Program-made: the position numbers and the translations under genes | NCBI GenBank assembly: GCA_029204225.1 | Contig: CM055107.1 | Span: forward strand, 28,485,410 to 28,545,409 | Length of the DNA stretch: 60,000 nt | Source: Diphasiastrum complanatum | Taxonomy: Eukaryota; Streptophyta; Lycopodiopsida; Lycopodiales; Lycopodiaceae | Reading direction: 5' to 3' | The notes under the pieces: model-generated | Told to the model about the DNA's origin: nothing | Seen by the model: only the letters and a program-made list of their open reading frames with translations | Database searches by the model: none | Part shown: positions 1 to 11,098 of the stretch, piece by piece | Layout: the number at the start of each line of letters is the position of its first letter | Numbering within the stretch: position 1 is the stretch's first letter

Positions 1-720
1 AAAGTTAGATTCGTAAAGTGAGGATGGAGTCATGACTTGAGTTGAATGAACTCATGGGCATAGTTGCAGGAACTGAAGAGAGACCACCCATAGTTCAAGA
101 GCAACAAAGGTTTGATAAGAAGGATAAAAGGGCTCTTCATATCATTAAAATGAATGTTACCAATGAACTTCTCAAAGAAGTTGATAAGCGTCAACGTGCA
201 ATTGAGGCATGGAATGCCTTGAAGAAGCTCTTTGAATAAAAGTCCACATTTAGGGTATTGACCCTAAGGAGGCAAATATTTTCTAGTAGACAAAGAGAGG
301 GAGAAAGTGCTCATGCATTTGTCTTGAGGCTTAAGTCCTTAAGTGATGATCTAGCATGCATTGATGAAAGCATAAAATATGGTGAAATAGTCCAAGTTAT
401 GTTGAATGGTTTAGATGAACATGCTAACCTTGTGCAAAGTTTTTCCATTCAAAGAGCCTTGCCAAGTGTGGTTGACTTGCAAAAGATCTTATTGGCTGAA
501 GAACATAGGTTGCAATCAAAGCTTGATGGTGCATCCTTGCAAGGTGGAGGTGAAGAGGCTTTCTTCACAAAAGGCAAAGTCAAAGGGAAATGATACAAAG
601 GTGGTAACTTAGATCATGATGGTCACTCTTCCTCTGTCTCTTTTACTAAGAAAGATAAGTAAAAGTTCAAGTGCTTTTATTGTGGGATAAAAGGTCATTT
701 TGCTAATGAAACACAATATT
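1..720 (+). pseudogene. Ty1/copia gag remnant (5' part outside window)
   Basis: This is a decayed capsid-type gag of the same family as the complete copia gag starting at 5965; the shared blocks include MNVTNELLKEV, LRRQIFSS and ACIDESIK. The frame is interrupted by stops near 30, at 237-239 and at 591-593. After the last, the same frame reaches a CCHC zinc-knuckle remnant (CFYCGIKGHF, about 671-700) whose last cysteine has been lost. Protease and integrase are absent and the sequence passes into gypsy-type sequence near 845, so the piece is chimeric. It continues left beyond the window. The family call is firm because of the close match to the neighbouring copy, and the copy is certainly non-functional. 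Confidence 0.8.
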
Positions 721-844
721 TTCTTATTTGTTGTTTTTTTAGGACATGGACGATGATGATGTGAATGTGTGTGCAAACTCCTCCTTGGATAGCCATAGGA
801 GAGATTGCTTATCAAAGTACTCTTCTTGTTTTTTTTTTTTTAAA

Positions 845-1720
845 TGATCTTCCAAATTCCTTACCTCTCAAAAGACCTAAAGATTAGAAGTTTGACATCA
901 TTCTTGAAAGTTACATACCCAATAGACCTCCCTATAGTGTAAGACATTTCCAACAAGAGAAAATTTTAAAACAAATCAACAAATTGCTAGAGAGAGGGCT
1001 TATAAGACCAAGTAGTTCTCCCTATTGCTTACCTATACCTTTAGTACAAAAGAAATATGGGATCTTTAGGATGTATGTGAACTATTGTGCTTTCAATAAG
1101 TTCATGGTTAAAAATCCAAGAGTAGATGATATTTTAGATAGGCTTAAAAGATCATGCATCTATAGTAGGATAGAACTAACTACTGGATACCACCAAATAT
1201 GAGTAATACTTGAAGATGTCTATAAAATGGCATTCAAAACTAACTTTGGCCTTTACACATTTTTTGTTGTTCGTTTGGTCTTACTAATGCTCTTGCAACA
1301 TACAATGAAATGATAGAGCATATTTTCTGTTAAATATAATCTATTGTAAGGACATTTTTTATGATATTATAGTCTTTAGTGCCAATGAAGAAGAACATAA
1401 AGACATCTTAATATTTCTTTAAAACATTAAAAGAGAATTTGCTTCTCATGAAAGAAAAGAAATCTGTGCTCTTTTTAGAAAAGCTGCATTTTCTAGGACA
1501 TGAGATCTCTTAGTAGGGAATCCCAATCATGCAAGATTGGATGAAGCCTAGAAATATTCACAAAGTTCAGTCCTTTCTATACATATGTTCCTATTATAGG
1601 AAGTTCATTACCATTTTGCTCACATAGTCTCAGCCCTTCATGAATATTTTTTCCTTGTTGAGCAAAGCGAAGAAATTACATGTTTTTTTTATTCCAGCAA
1701 TGTGATTTCTTTATACTATT
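845..1720 (+). pseudogene. Ty3/gypsy reverse transcriptase remnant
   Basis: Translation in several frames gives the N-terminal half of a gypsy reverse transcriptase: PPYSVRHF, then ERGLIRPSSSPYCLPIPLVQ, KKYGIFRMYVNY, and the palm lead-in RIELTTGYHQI (about 980-1202). Further on, FLGHEIS (about 1487) and YRKFITILL mark the RT to RNase H connection. The catalytic YVDD/FIDD segment between them is too degraded to find, and stops and frameshifts are frequent. The element is dead. It directly follows the copia gag remnant, so either one inserted beside the other or a deletion joined them. Confidence 0.75.
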
Positions 1721-3377
<1,657 letters not shown>

Positions 3378-3392
3378 CAAATTTCAACTATG

Positions 3393-4290
3393 TGTTGAGA
3401 AAATGTTATGGATGAATTGAGTCCGTGGATCGGACGGACGGGTCCAACAATCGGAACAAAATGATCCTACTATTGCGCAAAAGCAGTGGTCGACTAATTC
3501 CCTCGATGCATGCACTACTACTATAGCTAATGAACACAAAATAGAGTTTGATTGCAAAGAGAAAGAGCAAATAGTCAAACAAATCAATCAGAGAGTCAGA
3601 CAAAAAGCGTAGATCATGCAACATTGACAAAATCTGAACCAAAACTAGATAGTAATTTATTTAGATTGAATGTATAGAAATACAAGTCAGATAATATAGG
3701 TGAGCACAAATCAGTAGCAGGCAAAACCGTGTGCTCACAAAGCTAACTAAAATATAGTTATGAGCTTATACTAGCAATTAGTCTTAGAGAATAGAATCAA
3801 TGCTTGAAAGCATCTACTAAGTCTGTCTCGGATAAGTTGACATCTCAGTGACTATGGGCACTCGAGCATATATGGAATCAACCTATTTCATCTGGTTATA
3901 ACATGATTAAATTAGTTATAATGATCAACTACATACAATTTACAGTTGTGCAAATGTATGTACAAGAAGATGGCATAGAGCCATTTGCGCCATCTGGAAT
4001 AGATCGTGGCTGATGTTTTCATTGTCCAAGTAGTTGCACAGTATAGAAAGTGGTCGTGAGAAGGCTTCGATTATTCGGAGTCGAGCATGTCACTGCCCAT
4101 AGTCAATGGAGTTAGGGACGATAGGTCGAGTCGATAAGTCGGACTCCCGCAATAAATTAGCCAAATCAGGTTTTCCCGATAAGTTGATCAACTCCGACAA
4201 GTCGGGTGACTTCGACAAGTCGGACTGCCATTCTCTTATCTGTCTTTGATAATAGAGTATTTATGCGAGAGTAGAGGAATAAATCCAACA
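3393..4290 (-). repeat. 3' LTR of old minus-strand copia, 898 bp
   Basis: On the minus strand this begins TGTTGGATTTATTCC directly after a purine tract (AAATTAAGGGGGG, 4303-4291) and ends CTCAACA at 3393. The first half of the plus-strand reading (3393-3858) aligns well with 10628-11098, which defines it as an LTR. Near the outer (U3) end it holds four copies of a CGAYAAGTYG-like decamer (4132, 4177, 4195 and 4213). Confidence 0.85.
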
Positions 4291-4713
4291 CCCCCCTTAA
4301 TTTGGATCCGTGAATGCCTTGATCTTTAGACAATGCACAAAATTTGTTGTGTGCATCAATGATCAAAGCCTTGGTAAACATATCTATGATCATGTTTTGT
4401 GTCCGACAATATGCTAAGTCTGCCTCTACAAGATAGTAGTGAGCCTCACCCATATCAGTCATATCGAATTTCGAGTACATCATATGTTTAGCATCCTTCA
4501 CATGATCAAAACTGTTGTTGAAAAGCAATGTATCATCGACATACAAGGTGATGCTAATAAAGCAATGCTGCACTGACTTGAAATAAACATCAAAATCGGT
4601 AGTGTTTGGTTTGAAGCCATATTGGATGAGGAATGTGTTGATCCTCTGAAACCAAGATCTTGTTGATTGTTTCAAGCCATAAAGTGCCTTGTGTAGTTTA
4701 TAGACATGTTTCT
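4291..4713 (-). pseudogene. Copia RT to RNase H remnant of old element
   Basis: The minus-strand frame holds a copia RT palm segment: ALYGLKQSTRSWF, then the catalytic LYVDDTLLF and MGEAHYYL. It is then joined without a stop to the very end of RNase H (QNMIIDMFTKAL). About 200 residues normally lie between those motifs, so an in-frame internal deletion is visible. The RT segment begins across the young insertion: codons for the preceding PEGYV-type motif lie at 10553-10590. The frame runs through the purine tract into the LTR and stops near 4166. Only a fragment of the polymerase remains, so no activity is expected. Confidence 0.8.
4709..4713. repeat. Target-site duplication TTTCT, left copy
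   Basis: TTTCT lies directly before the 5' LTR (TGTGAAAG) and again directly after the 3' LTR at 10548-10552, as expected for a 5-bp copia integration footprint. Confidence 0.9.
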
Positions 4714-5363
4714 TGTGAAAGATTCAACTAGTTTCATCACATTTTGCAATATTACCATATTTGGCATATTGAGGCCAAAACTTGTTTTAGACTTAGAGGT
4801 TGACTTTTCAAAGTTCATTAGTCTAAATTTCATTGGAATAAACACTTTCTGAAAGTTGGGGAAAGATAGAATGCGAGTTTGAGTAGATTCAATTTGAATA
4901 AGTTGGGTACATTGAATCTAGACCCAAAATTGGTAGGGTTAGCATTTTGGTGGGAAAGCCAAGTGGCCAAATAGGGTTTGGACCTGCTATAAAAGGATGT
5001 AACTCATGGAGAGAGTCATCTTCTCTCTTCTCTATCTCATTTCATGCTTATACATGGTTCTCTTGGGTTCTACTATCCATTGGTGCACTATCTTGGTGAT
5101 TGCTTGCAATTCTATGTGTAGAATGATCTATATTTGCTATTTTTGGATCCACACGTGTGAAATATAGTAGTTTGCTGGTTCTGTACGGACAGCAACAGTA
5201 CATAATCATTTCATTCAAGTTTGATCAAGTTCTATTAGTGTTTGCATCTCAAATTGTGTGTAGATGCTGATTTTTCTACATTGGTGAAATTGGTAGTGTA
5301 TTTCTCTTTCTAACCAAAGATCATTCAAGTAGATTGGATCTTAAGGATCTGAAATCTTTTACA
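4714..5363 (+). repeat. 5' LTR of young copia, 650 bp
   Basis: It begins TGTGAAAGATTC and ends TTTTACA immediately before the primer site. A TATAAAA box lies at 4988-4994, followed by a pyrimidine-rich stretch. A palindromic CACACGTGTG (G-box core CACGTG) lies at 5150-5159. U3, R and U5 cannot be separated precisely from sequence alone. Confidence 0.93.
4988..4994 (+). promoter_or_regulatory. TATA box in young copia LTR
   Basis: TATAAAA lies about 275 bp into the LTR and is conserved in the 3' LTR copy. It is the likely core promoter for the genomic transcript. Confidence 0.65.
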
Positions 5364-5375
5364 TGGTATCAGAGC
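5364..5375 (+). other. Primer-binding site for initiator tRNA-Met
   Basis: TGGTATCAGAGC directly abuts the 5' LTR and is complementary to the 3' end of plant initiator methionine tRNA, the usual primer for plant copia minus-strand synthesis. Confidence 0.92.
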
Positions 5376-5964
5376 TTCTGTTTCAGGTTATGAAGGAGGA
5401 AATCAGATCTATCAATGATTTGGTAAAGATATTAAGTCTAGAGCATGCTAGAGAGGATTCTACACCAAAATCAGATTTTTTGCTTTTGTAGATTGGATCT
5501 TTTGTAGATCAAAACACTAAATAGGTCAATATACTTGTTCAATTCCATTTTTTTGAATTCACATGTTGGATTTGGCCGATTTTTGCATCATTGGTTCAGC
5601 CTAAGTGGTGGCTTATAGATTGCATATCAAATTTTCAGCATTTGCATGTAGATTTGGAATAGTCAATTTTTTGTGATTTTGTCAAAACCCTAATTTTGAT
5701 TGGATGTCTAGATAGTGAGGTTGCTAGACCTCATTTGAGTGTGTTTCAATCTTAGGAAGTGGCAAAAGTCATTAGATTGAGGATAGATCATAGGTTGGTC
5801 AAGATTCCATGATTCTATGTGTTGATTTGCTTGGATAAGTGCTACAAGAGAATTTGTGAGATAGTTTCAAATCTTGGTGATTTCTTTTGAAAGCATTTGT
5901 TGTTGTTCAAAGGAGTGCTTTGTGCATTGAAACAGGTTGAAAGAGAAGATCAGGTCATTGCTAC
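5376..5964 (+). other. Untranslated leader of young copia
   Basis: This 589-bp stretch between primer site and gag start has no coding signature. It is where packaging and dimerisation signals would be expected, but none can be identified by eye. Confidence 0.6.
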
Positions 5965-6609
5965 ATGGCAACCTCAATTGGAGTCATGTTGGAAGCCAAT
6001 GATAGGCTTACCTCAAGTAACTATTCATTATGGAAAGTGAGGATGGAGTCACTTCTTGAGATGAATGATGTTTTGGATATTGTTGTAGGTTTGGAGGAGA
6101 GACCAGCAACACAACAAGATCAATTGAGGTATGACAAGAGGGCCAAGAAGGCTCTACACATGATAAAGATGAATGTTACCAATGAACTTCTCAAGGAAGT
6201 TGGTAAGTGCACATCATCTTTGGAAGCTTGGAATTCATTGAAGAAGCTTTATGAATCCAAGTCTACTTCTAGAGTGTTGACTCTAAGAAGGCAAATTTTT
6301 TCTTGTTTGCAAAAGAATGAAGAAAGTCCAAGTACTTTTGTTTTGAGAATGAAAGCATTGAATGATGAGTTAGCTTGCATAGATGAAAGCATTAAGGAAG
6401 GAGAGCTTATTCAAGTGATTCTTAATGGCTTGTTGGATGCTCATGCTAACATTGTTCAAAGTATTGCTATTCAAAAGACTTTGCCAAGTTTGATGGATCT
6501 TCAAGAGATCTTGATCGATGAGGAATATAGGCTTCAAGCAAGAGGTGGATCTACATCGACACTTCAAGAGGATGCTATGTTCACAAAGGGCAAAACCAAA
6601 AGCAAGTAG
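5965..6609 (+). CDS. gag: Copia gag (capsid/UBN2 domain), ends at in-frame TAG
   Basis: A 214-residue product starts at the first ATG after the leader. It carries the plant copia gag pattern: SNYSLWKVRMES near residue 20, then ALHMIKMNVTNELLKEV, SRVLTLRRQIFS, and an ELIQVILNGL segment. It should form the virus-like particle shell in the cytoplasm. It stops at TAG (6607-6609) just before the nucleic-acid-binding zinc knuckle, which follows in the same frame. Related elements keep gag, knuckle and pol in one polyprotein. The stop is therefore either a CAG-to-TAG mutation or, less likely, a regulated stop. Confidence 0.85.
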   Translation: MATSIGVMLEANDRLTSSNYSLWKVRMESLLEMNDVLDIVVGLEERPATQQDQLRYDKRAKKALHMIKMNVTNELLKEVGKCTSSLEAWNSLKKLYESKSTSRVLTLRRQIFSCLQKNEESPSTFVLRMKALNDELACIDESIKEGELIQVILNGLLDAHANIVQSIAIQKTLPSLMDLQEILIDEEYRLQARGGSTSTLQEDAMFTKGKTKSK

Positions 6610-7737
6610 TCTAAAGGGCAAGATCAAGTGGATGCTTCTTCAAGTGGCAATAAGAAGGATAGATCAAAGCTCAAGTGCTTCTATTGTGGCATCAAAGGAC
6701 ACTTTGAAAGTGAGTGCTACAAGAAGAAGAGAGATCAAGGAGACAAGCAAGGTAATCTTACTCTTGATGAGGATGGTTTGGATGTGCAAGATGCAAATGA
6801 TGATGCTTTTGTGATGTCTTCACGTATGCTTGCTAATGATGGAGATCTAGATCCTTGGTGGATTGATAGTGGAGCAAGTTCACATATGACCTTTCACAAA
6901 GAGTACTTCACTTCTTTGTTGGCATATGGAGATGACAAGAGGGTGATCTACACGGCCAATGATGGTGAGTGTGCAATCAAAGGGATTGGCACAATTCCTA
7001 TTTCTCTCTCTACAAATAGGAATGTTCATTTGGAGGATGTCTTGTTTATTCCATCTATTACCAAGAATTTGCTTAGTGCGAGTCAAATGCTAAGTAAGGG
7101 CCTCAAGGTGGAGTTTGATGGAGATGCTTGTTTGATCGAAAGGAAGGATGTCTTGATTGGAAAAGGTAAAAGACAAGAGAAGTTGTTCAAACTTGATGCT
7201 TGTGTTATTGCTAACCAAGTTGGATGTGTTGCAAGGGAGCAAATTTCTATTCAAGAGGTTTGGCACAAAAGGATGGGACACCTCAACTTCAAGTCATTGG
7301 AGGTAATGGCAAGGAAGAAGGTTGTGATTGGTCTTCCAAGTTCCTTAAGTAATGACAAGCATGTTTGTGAGTCTTGTGCTTTGTCTAAGTCACATAGACT
7401 AGCTTATACTAGATCTATTTCTAGATCTACAAAGCTTTTTCAACTTGTACATTCGGATATTCATGGATTTACTACAATTAGCAATAGTGGAGCTAAGATG
7501 TATGTAACATTCATTGATGATTTTAGTAGATTTTGTTGGATCTATCTACTAAAGAGCAAGGATGAAGTGTATGATGTCTTTGTCAAGCTCAAGAATGCAA
7601 GGGAGAACCAATTCTCCACAAAGATCAAGTGCTTGAGAGGTGACAATGGTGGTGAGTATATATCTAACAAGTTCAAGGCCTTTTGTGATGAGCATGGGAT
7701 CAAGAGGGAGTATACAACATCAAGGACCCCACAATAA
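6610..7737 (+). pseudogene. pol: Copia pol part 1: zinc knuckle, protease, integrase N-terminal part
   Basis: This continues the gag frame after TAG 6607. Domains in order are a CCHC knuckle (CFYCGIKGHFESEC, from 6676), an aspartic protease with WWIDSGASSHMT (catalytic Asp at 6865), a pre-integrase zinc region (WHKRMGHLNF, then CESCALSKSH) and the integrase core. Two of the three integrase catalytic acids are here: Asp in HSDIHG (7456) and Asp in RGDNGGEY (7642). The frame ends at TAA 7735-7737 inside the highly conserved TPQQNG motif, where the second glutamine codon CAA has become TAA. That identifies this stop as a mutation. Translation from the gag start would need two readthrough events. 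Confidence 0.9.
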
Positions 7738-9906
7738 AATGGAATGGCTGAAAGGAAGAATAGAACTTTATGTGAAAGTGCTAAAGCTATGAGGTTAAGT
7801 GCTAATCTTGACAAACCATTTTGGGATCAAGCTTTGTTGTGTGCCAATTTCTTGTGCAATAGGTGGCCGAGTGCTATATTGGATGGAAGGACAGCTTTTG
7901 AGATGCTATTCAAGAGGAGGCCGAGTGTCAACTTTCTAAGAACCTTTGTATGCACATGCTATGTCAACATTACTCTTGATGATAGGACCAAGGAGGATCC
8001 ATCTTCAAGAAGAGGTATTTTTGTTGGATATAGTGAGGTGAGTAAAGCCTACAAGGTTTACATTCCTTCTACTAACAAAGTGATTGTTGGTAGAGATGTC
8101 ATTTTTTATGAGGGAAACATTCCAAAGGTGTCTTCAAGCATGATTGATGGTAAAGTAGATGGATCCAACATTCTTGATGTTGATGAGAAGGATTCTACTT
8201 TGGATGGTGGTGATGATGGACCTTCATCAAGTCAAAAGCCAAGGAGAACATCAAGAGAAAGACAAGTACCTTCAAGGCTCACATATGATCAAAAGGGTAA
8301 ACAAGTAGTTTTTGGAAATTATGTTGCTTTTCTAACCTCTTTGGATGATCCTACAAGTGTAGATCAAGCAAGGAAAGAAGAGGAGTGGATCCAAGCAATG
8401 GATCTTGAGTATCGAGCTCTTATGAAGAATGGAACATGGAGATTGGTGGAGTTGCCTAAGGACAAGAAAGCTATTGGATGCAAATGGATCTTCAAGGTGA
8501 AGACAAACCAAGATGGATCTATCAGTAAGTACAAGGCAAGGTTAGTGGCAAAAGGATATGCTCAACAACAAGGAATTGACTATGATGAGACCTTTGCACC
8601 CGTGGCAAAGATGGTAAGCATTCGAGTCATCATTTCACTTGATACACTTTATGGATGGGATCTATGGCAAATGGACATTTCAAATGCATTCTTGAATGGT
8701 GATCTTGAGGAGGAAGTATACATGGAGCAACCCAAGAGCTACATCTCATCAACAAAGCCAAATCATGTGTGTCTTCTACAAAAGAGTTTGTATGGCCTTA
8801 AGCAAGCACCAAGGAGTTGGTATGCTAAGCTTAACACTTTTTTACTCTCTCAAGGCTTTGTTATGAGTGAGTATGATCATTCACTTTATTATATGTTTGC
8901 TGGAAATGATGTTACCATCTTGCTAATCTATGTGGATGATATCATCTTGAGTGGTGGAGACAATCAAGATGTGGAGGATATCAAGAATGCTCTTAAGAAG
9001 GAGTTTGAGGTGCATGATCTTGGGAGTTTGCATTACATTTTAGGAATAGAAGTCATTATATCTTCTCAATCTACTTTCATTTGTCAAGAGAAGTATGCTA
9101 ATTCTATTCTAGAAAGATTTCATATGGTAGATGCAAAAGCTATTGATACACCTATGGAGTCTCATGTAAAGCTTACTATAAGAGGTAATGAAAGATCCTT
9201 CAAGGACATTACTCTCTATAGAAAGCTAGTTGGTTCACTCATCTATCTAACCATTACTAGACCTGATCTAATCTATTGTGTTGGAAGATTGAGTCAATTC
9301 ATGCAAGATCCTAGTGAGGAGCATTGGAAGCTAGGAAAGCGAGTTTTGAGGTACATCATTGGAACTCGAGATTTTGGCATATTGTATGAGGGATCATCAC
9401 CTAATCTTTTTGGATTTTCAGATTTGGACTATGCTGGAGATGTAATGGATAGGAGATCCATTAGTTCTTATTGTATTTTCATAGGTGATGGAGCTATATC
9501 ATGGATGTCAAAGAAACAAGCCACTATCTCATTGTCATCTAGTGAGGCCGAGTACAAAGCTCTTACACATTGCACAAAGGAGATGGTATGGATCAAGAGG
9601 ATGATCAAGGATCTTCACTTGCTGGATTTTTCAGAGAGCCCAATCATCTTTTGTGACAATCAATCAGCCCAAAGAATGGCATCCAATCCTATCTTTCATG
9701 CTAGGAGCAAGCATATTGAGATACAATATCATTTTGTGAGGGAGCGAGTCATTGCAAAGGATGTGGAGCTTCAACATGTGTCTTCTAGGGAATGTGTAGC
9801 TGATATCTTCACCAAAGCATTGGGAAAAGACTTGTTCATGAAGCATAGGACTTCACTTGGAGTATTATCAAAGTCTATGCTAAAACTAGTTGAAGAGGGA
9901 GTGTGA
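7738..9906 (+). pseudogene. pol: Copia pol part 2: integrase end, reverse transcriptase, RNase H
   Basis: Same frame as the upstream parts, about 720 codons. It opens with MAERKNRTL, whose Glu (7750) completes the integrase D,D35E triad. The RT contains WRLVELPKDKKAIGCKWIFK, QMDISNAFLNGDLEEEVYM, SLYGLKQAPRSW and the catalytic IYVDDIIL (YVDD at 8929-8940). RNase H has SDLDYAGD (Asp 9421), SSSEAEYKAL (Glu 9544), FCDNQSA (Asp 9655) and ADIFTKAL near the end. The polypurine tract follows inside the last codons. Apart from the upstream stops the catalytic residues are intact, consistent with recent insertion. Confidence 0.9.
9891..9901 (+). other. Polypurine tract of young copia
   Basis: TGAAGAGGGAG ends exactly at the start of the 3' LTR. 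It would prime plus-strand DNA synthesis. Confidence 0.85.
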
Positions 9907-10547
9907 AAGATTCAACTACTTTTATCACATTTTGCAATATTTTCATATTTGGCATATTGAGGCCAAAACTTGTTTTAGACGTAGAGGTTGACTTTTCAAA
10001 GTTCGTTAGTCTAAATTTCATTTGAATAAACACTTTCTGAAAGTGTGGGAAAGATAGAATGCGAGTTTGAGTAGATTCAATTTGAATAAGTTGGGTACAT
10101 TGAATCTAGACCCAAAATTGGTAGGGTTAGCATTTTGGTAAGCCAAGTGGCCAAATAGGATTTGGAACTGCTATAAAAGGATGTAACTCGTGGAGAGAGT
10201 CATCTTCTCTCTTCTCTATCTCATTTCATGCTTATACATGGTTCTCTTGGGTTCTACTATCCATTGGTGCACTATCTTGGTGATTGCTTGCAATTCTATG
10301 TGTAGAATGATCTATATTTGCTATTTTTGGATCCACACGTGTGAAATACAGTAGCTTGCTGGTTTTGTACGGACAACAACAGTACATAATCATTTTATTC
10401 AAGTTTGATCAAGTTCTATTAGTGTTTGCATCTCAAATTGTGTGTAGATACTGATTTTTCTACATTGGTGAAATTGGTAGTGTATTTCTCTTTCTAACCA
10501 AAGATCATTCAAGTAGATTGGATCTTAAGGATCTGAAATCTTTCACA
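9902..10547 (+). repeat. 3' LTR of young copia, 646 bp
   Basis: It begins TGTGAAAGATTC and ends TTTCACA, followed by the right TTTCT duplication (10548-10552). It lacks four bases (GGGA-type indel near 10140) present in the 5' copy. Confidence 0.93.
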
Positions 10548-10615
10548 TTTCTTCATACCTTCAAGAACGTATCCTTCAGGCTAGATTATGTGAAGCTTAT
10601 TAAGCTATAATGATA

Positions 10616-10627
10616 GCTCTGATACCA
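10616..10627 (-). other. Primer-binding site of old minus-strand copia
   Basis: The plus strand reads GCTCTGATACCA, the reverse complement of the initiator tRNA-Met primer site. It abuts the LTR copy that starts at 10628. Confidence 0.9.
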
Positions 10628-11098
10628 TGTTGGAGAAATGTGATGGATGAATTGAGTCCGTGAATCAAATAAATAGGTCAAAGAATTAGATCGGAATGAT
10701 TCTATTACTGCGCAAAAGCAGTGGTCGATTGATTTCCTCAGTGCGTGCACTACTATAATAGTAGGCGAACACAAAATAGAGCTTGGTTGTTGAAGAGAAA
10801 GAGCAGATAGTCAAACAAATCAATTAGAGAGTCAGACAGAAAGCGTAGATCATGCAACACTGATAAAATATGAACACAAAACCATACAGTAATCTATTCA
10901 GATTGAATGTATAGAATACAAGTCAGATAATGTAGGTGAGCACAAATCAATAGTGGGCGAAATGTGCTCACAAAGCTAATAACGATCTGTAACAACTATG
11001 AGCTTATACTGACAATCAGTCTGAAAGAAAAAAAATCAATGCTTGACAGCATCTACTAAGTTTATCTCTGATAAGTTGGCGTCTCGACGACTATGGGC
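10628..11098 (-). repeat. Truncated 5' LTR of old minus-strand copia, 471 bp
   Basis: It aligns with 3393-3858: shared strings include GCGCAAAAGCAGTGGTCGA, AGAGAGTCAGACA and AAGCGTAGATCATGCAACA. Homology stops at GACTATGGGC, where the 360-bp satellite begins, so roughly the outer half of the LTR is missing. Confidence 0.85.

Larger units (their letters stand above)
4714..10547 (+). mobile_element. Young complete-ended Ty1/copia retrotransposon, 5.8 kb
   Basis: The element has paired LTRs (4714-5363 and 9902-10547), a TTTCT duplication on both sides, an initiator tRNA-Met primer site, a gag-pol region in one frame and a polypurine tract. The LTRs differ by about 19 substitutions and one 4-bp indel by eye, roughly 3 percent, so the insertion is much younger than its host element. 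The gag-pol frame has only two stops. Such a copy could not make a full polyprotein itself but might be mobilised by an intact relative. Confidence 0.95.
3393..11098 (-). mobile_element. Old minus-strand Ty1/copia element, internally deleted and split by a younger copia
   Basis: Read on the minus strand, the element starts with a truncated 5' LTR (11098-10628) and a primer site complementary to initiator tRNA-Met (10627-10616). Only about 40 bp later it reaches reverse transcriptase sequence. The young copia insertion (4714-10547) interrupts it there. It resumes at 4713 with the rest of that RT segment, jumps to the C-terminal end of RNase H, and ends with a polypurine tract and a full 3' LTR (4290-3393). 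Gag, protease, integrase and most of RT/RNase H are missing. A possible left flank is CTATG (3388-3392); the right end is truncated, so no target duplication can be tested. Confidence 0.85.

Noticed and set aside
11091-11095. CTATG as right target duplication of the old copia (matching 3388-3392)
   Set aside because: The pentamer at 11091 lies inside sequence homologous to the other LTR, so it is LTR sequence and not flank; the LTR is truncated.
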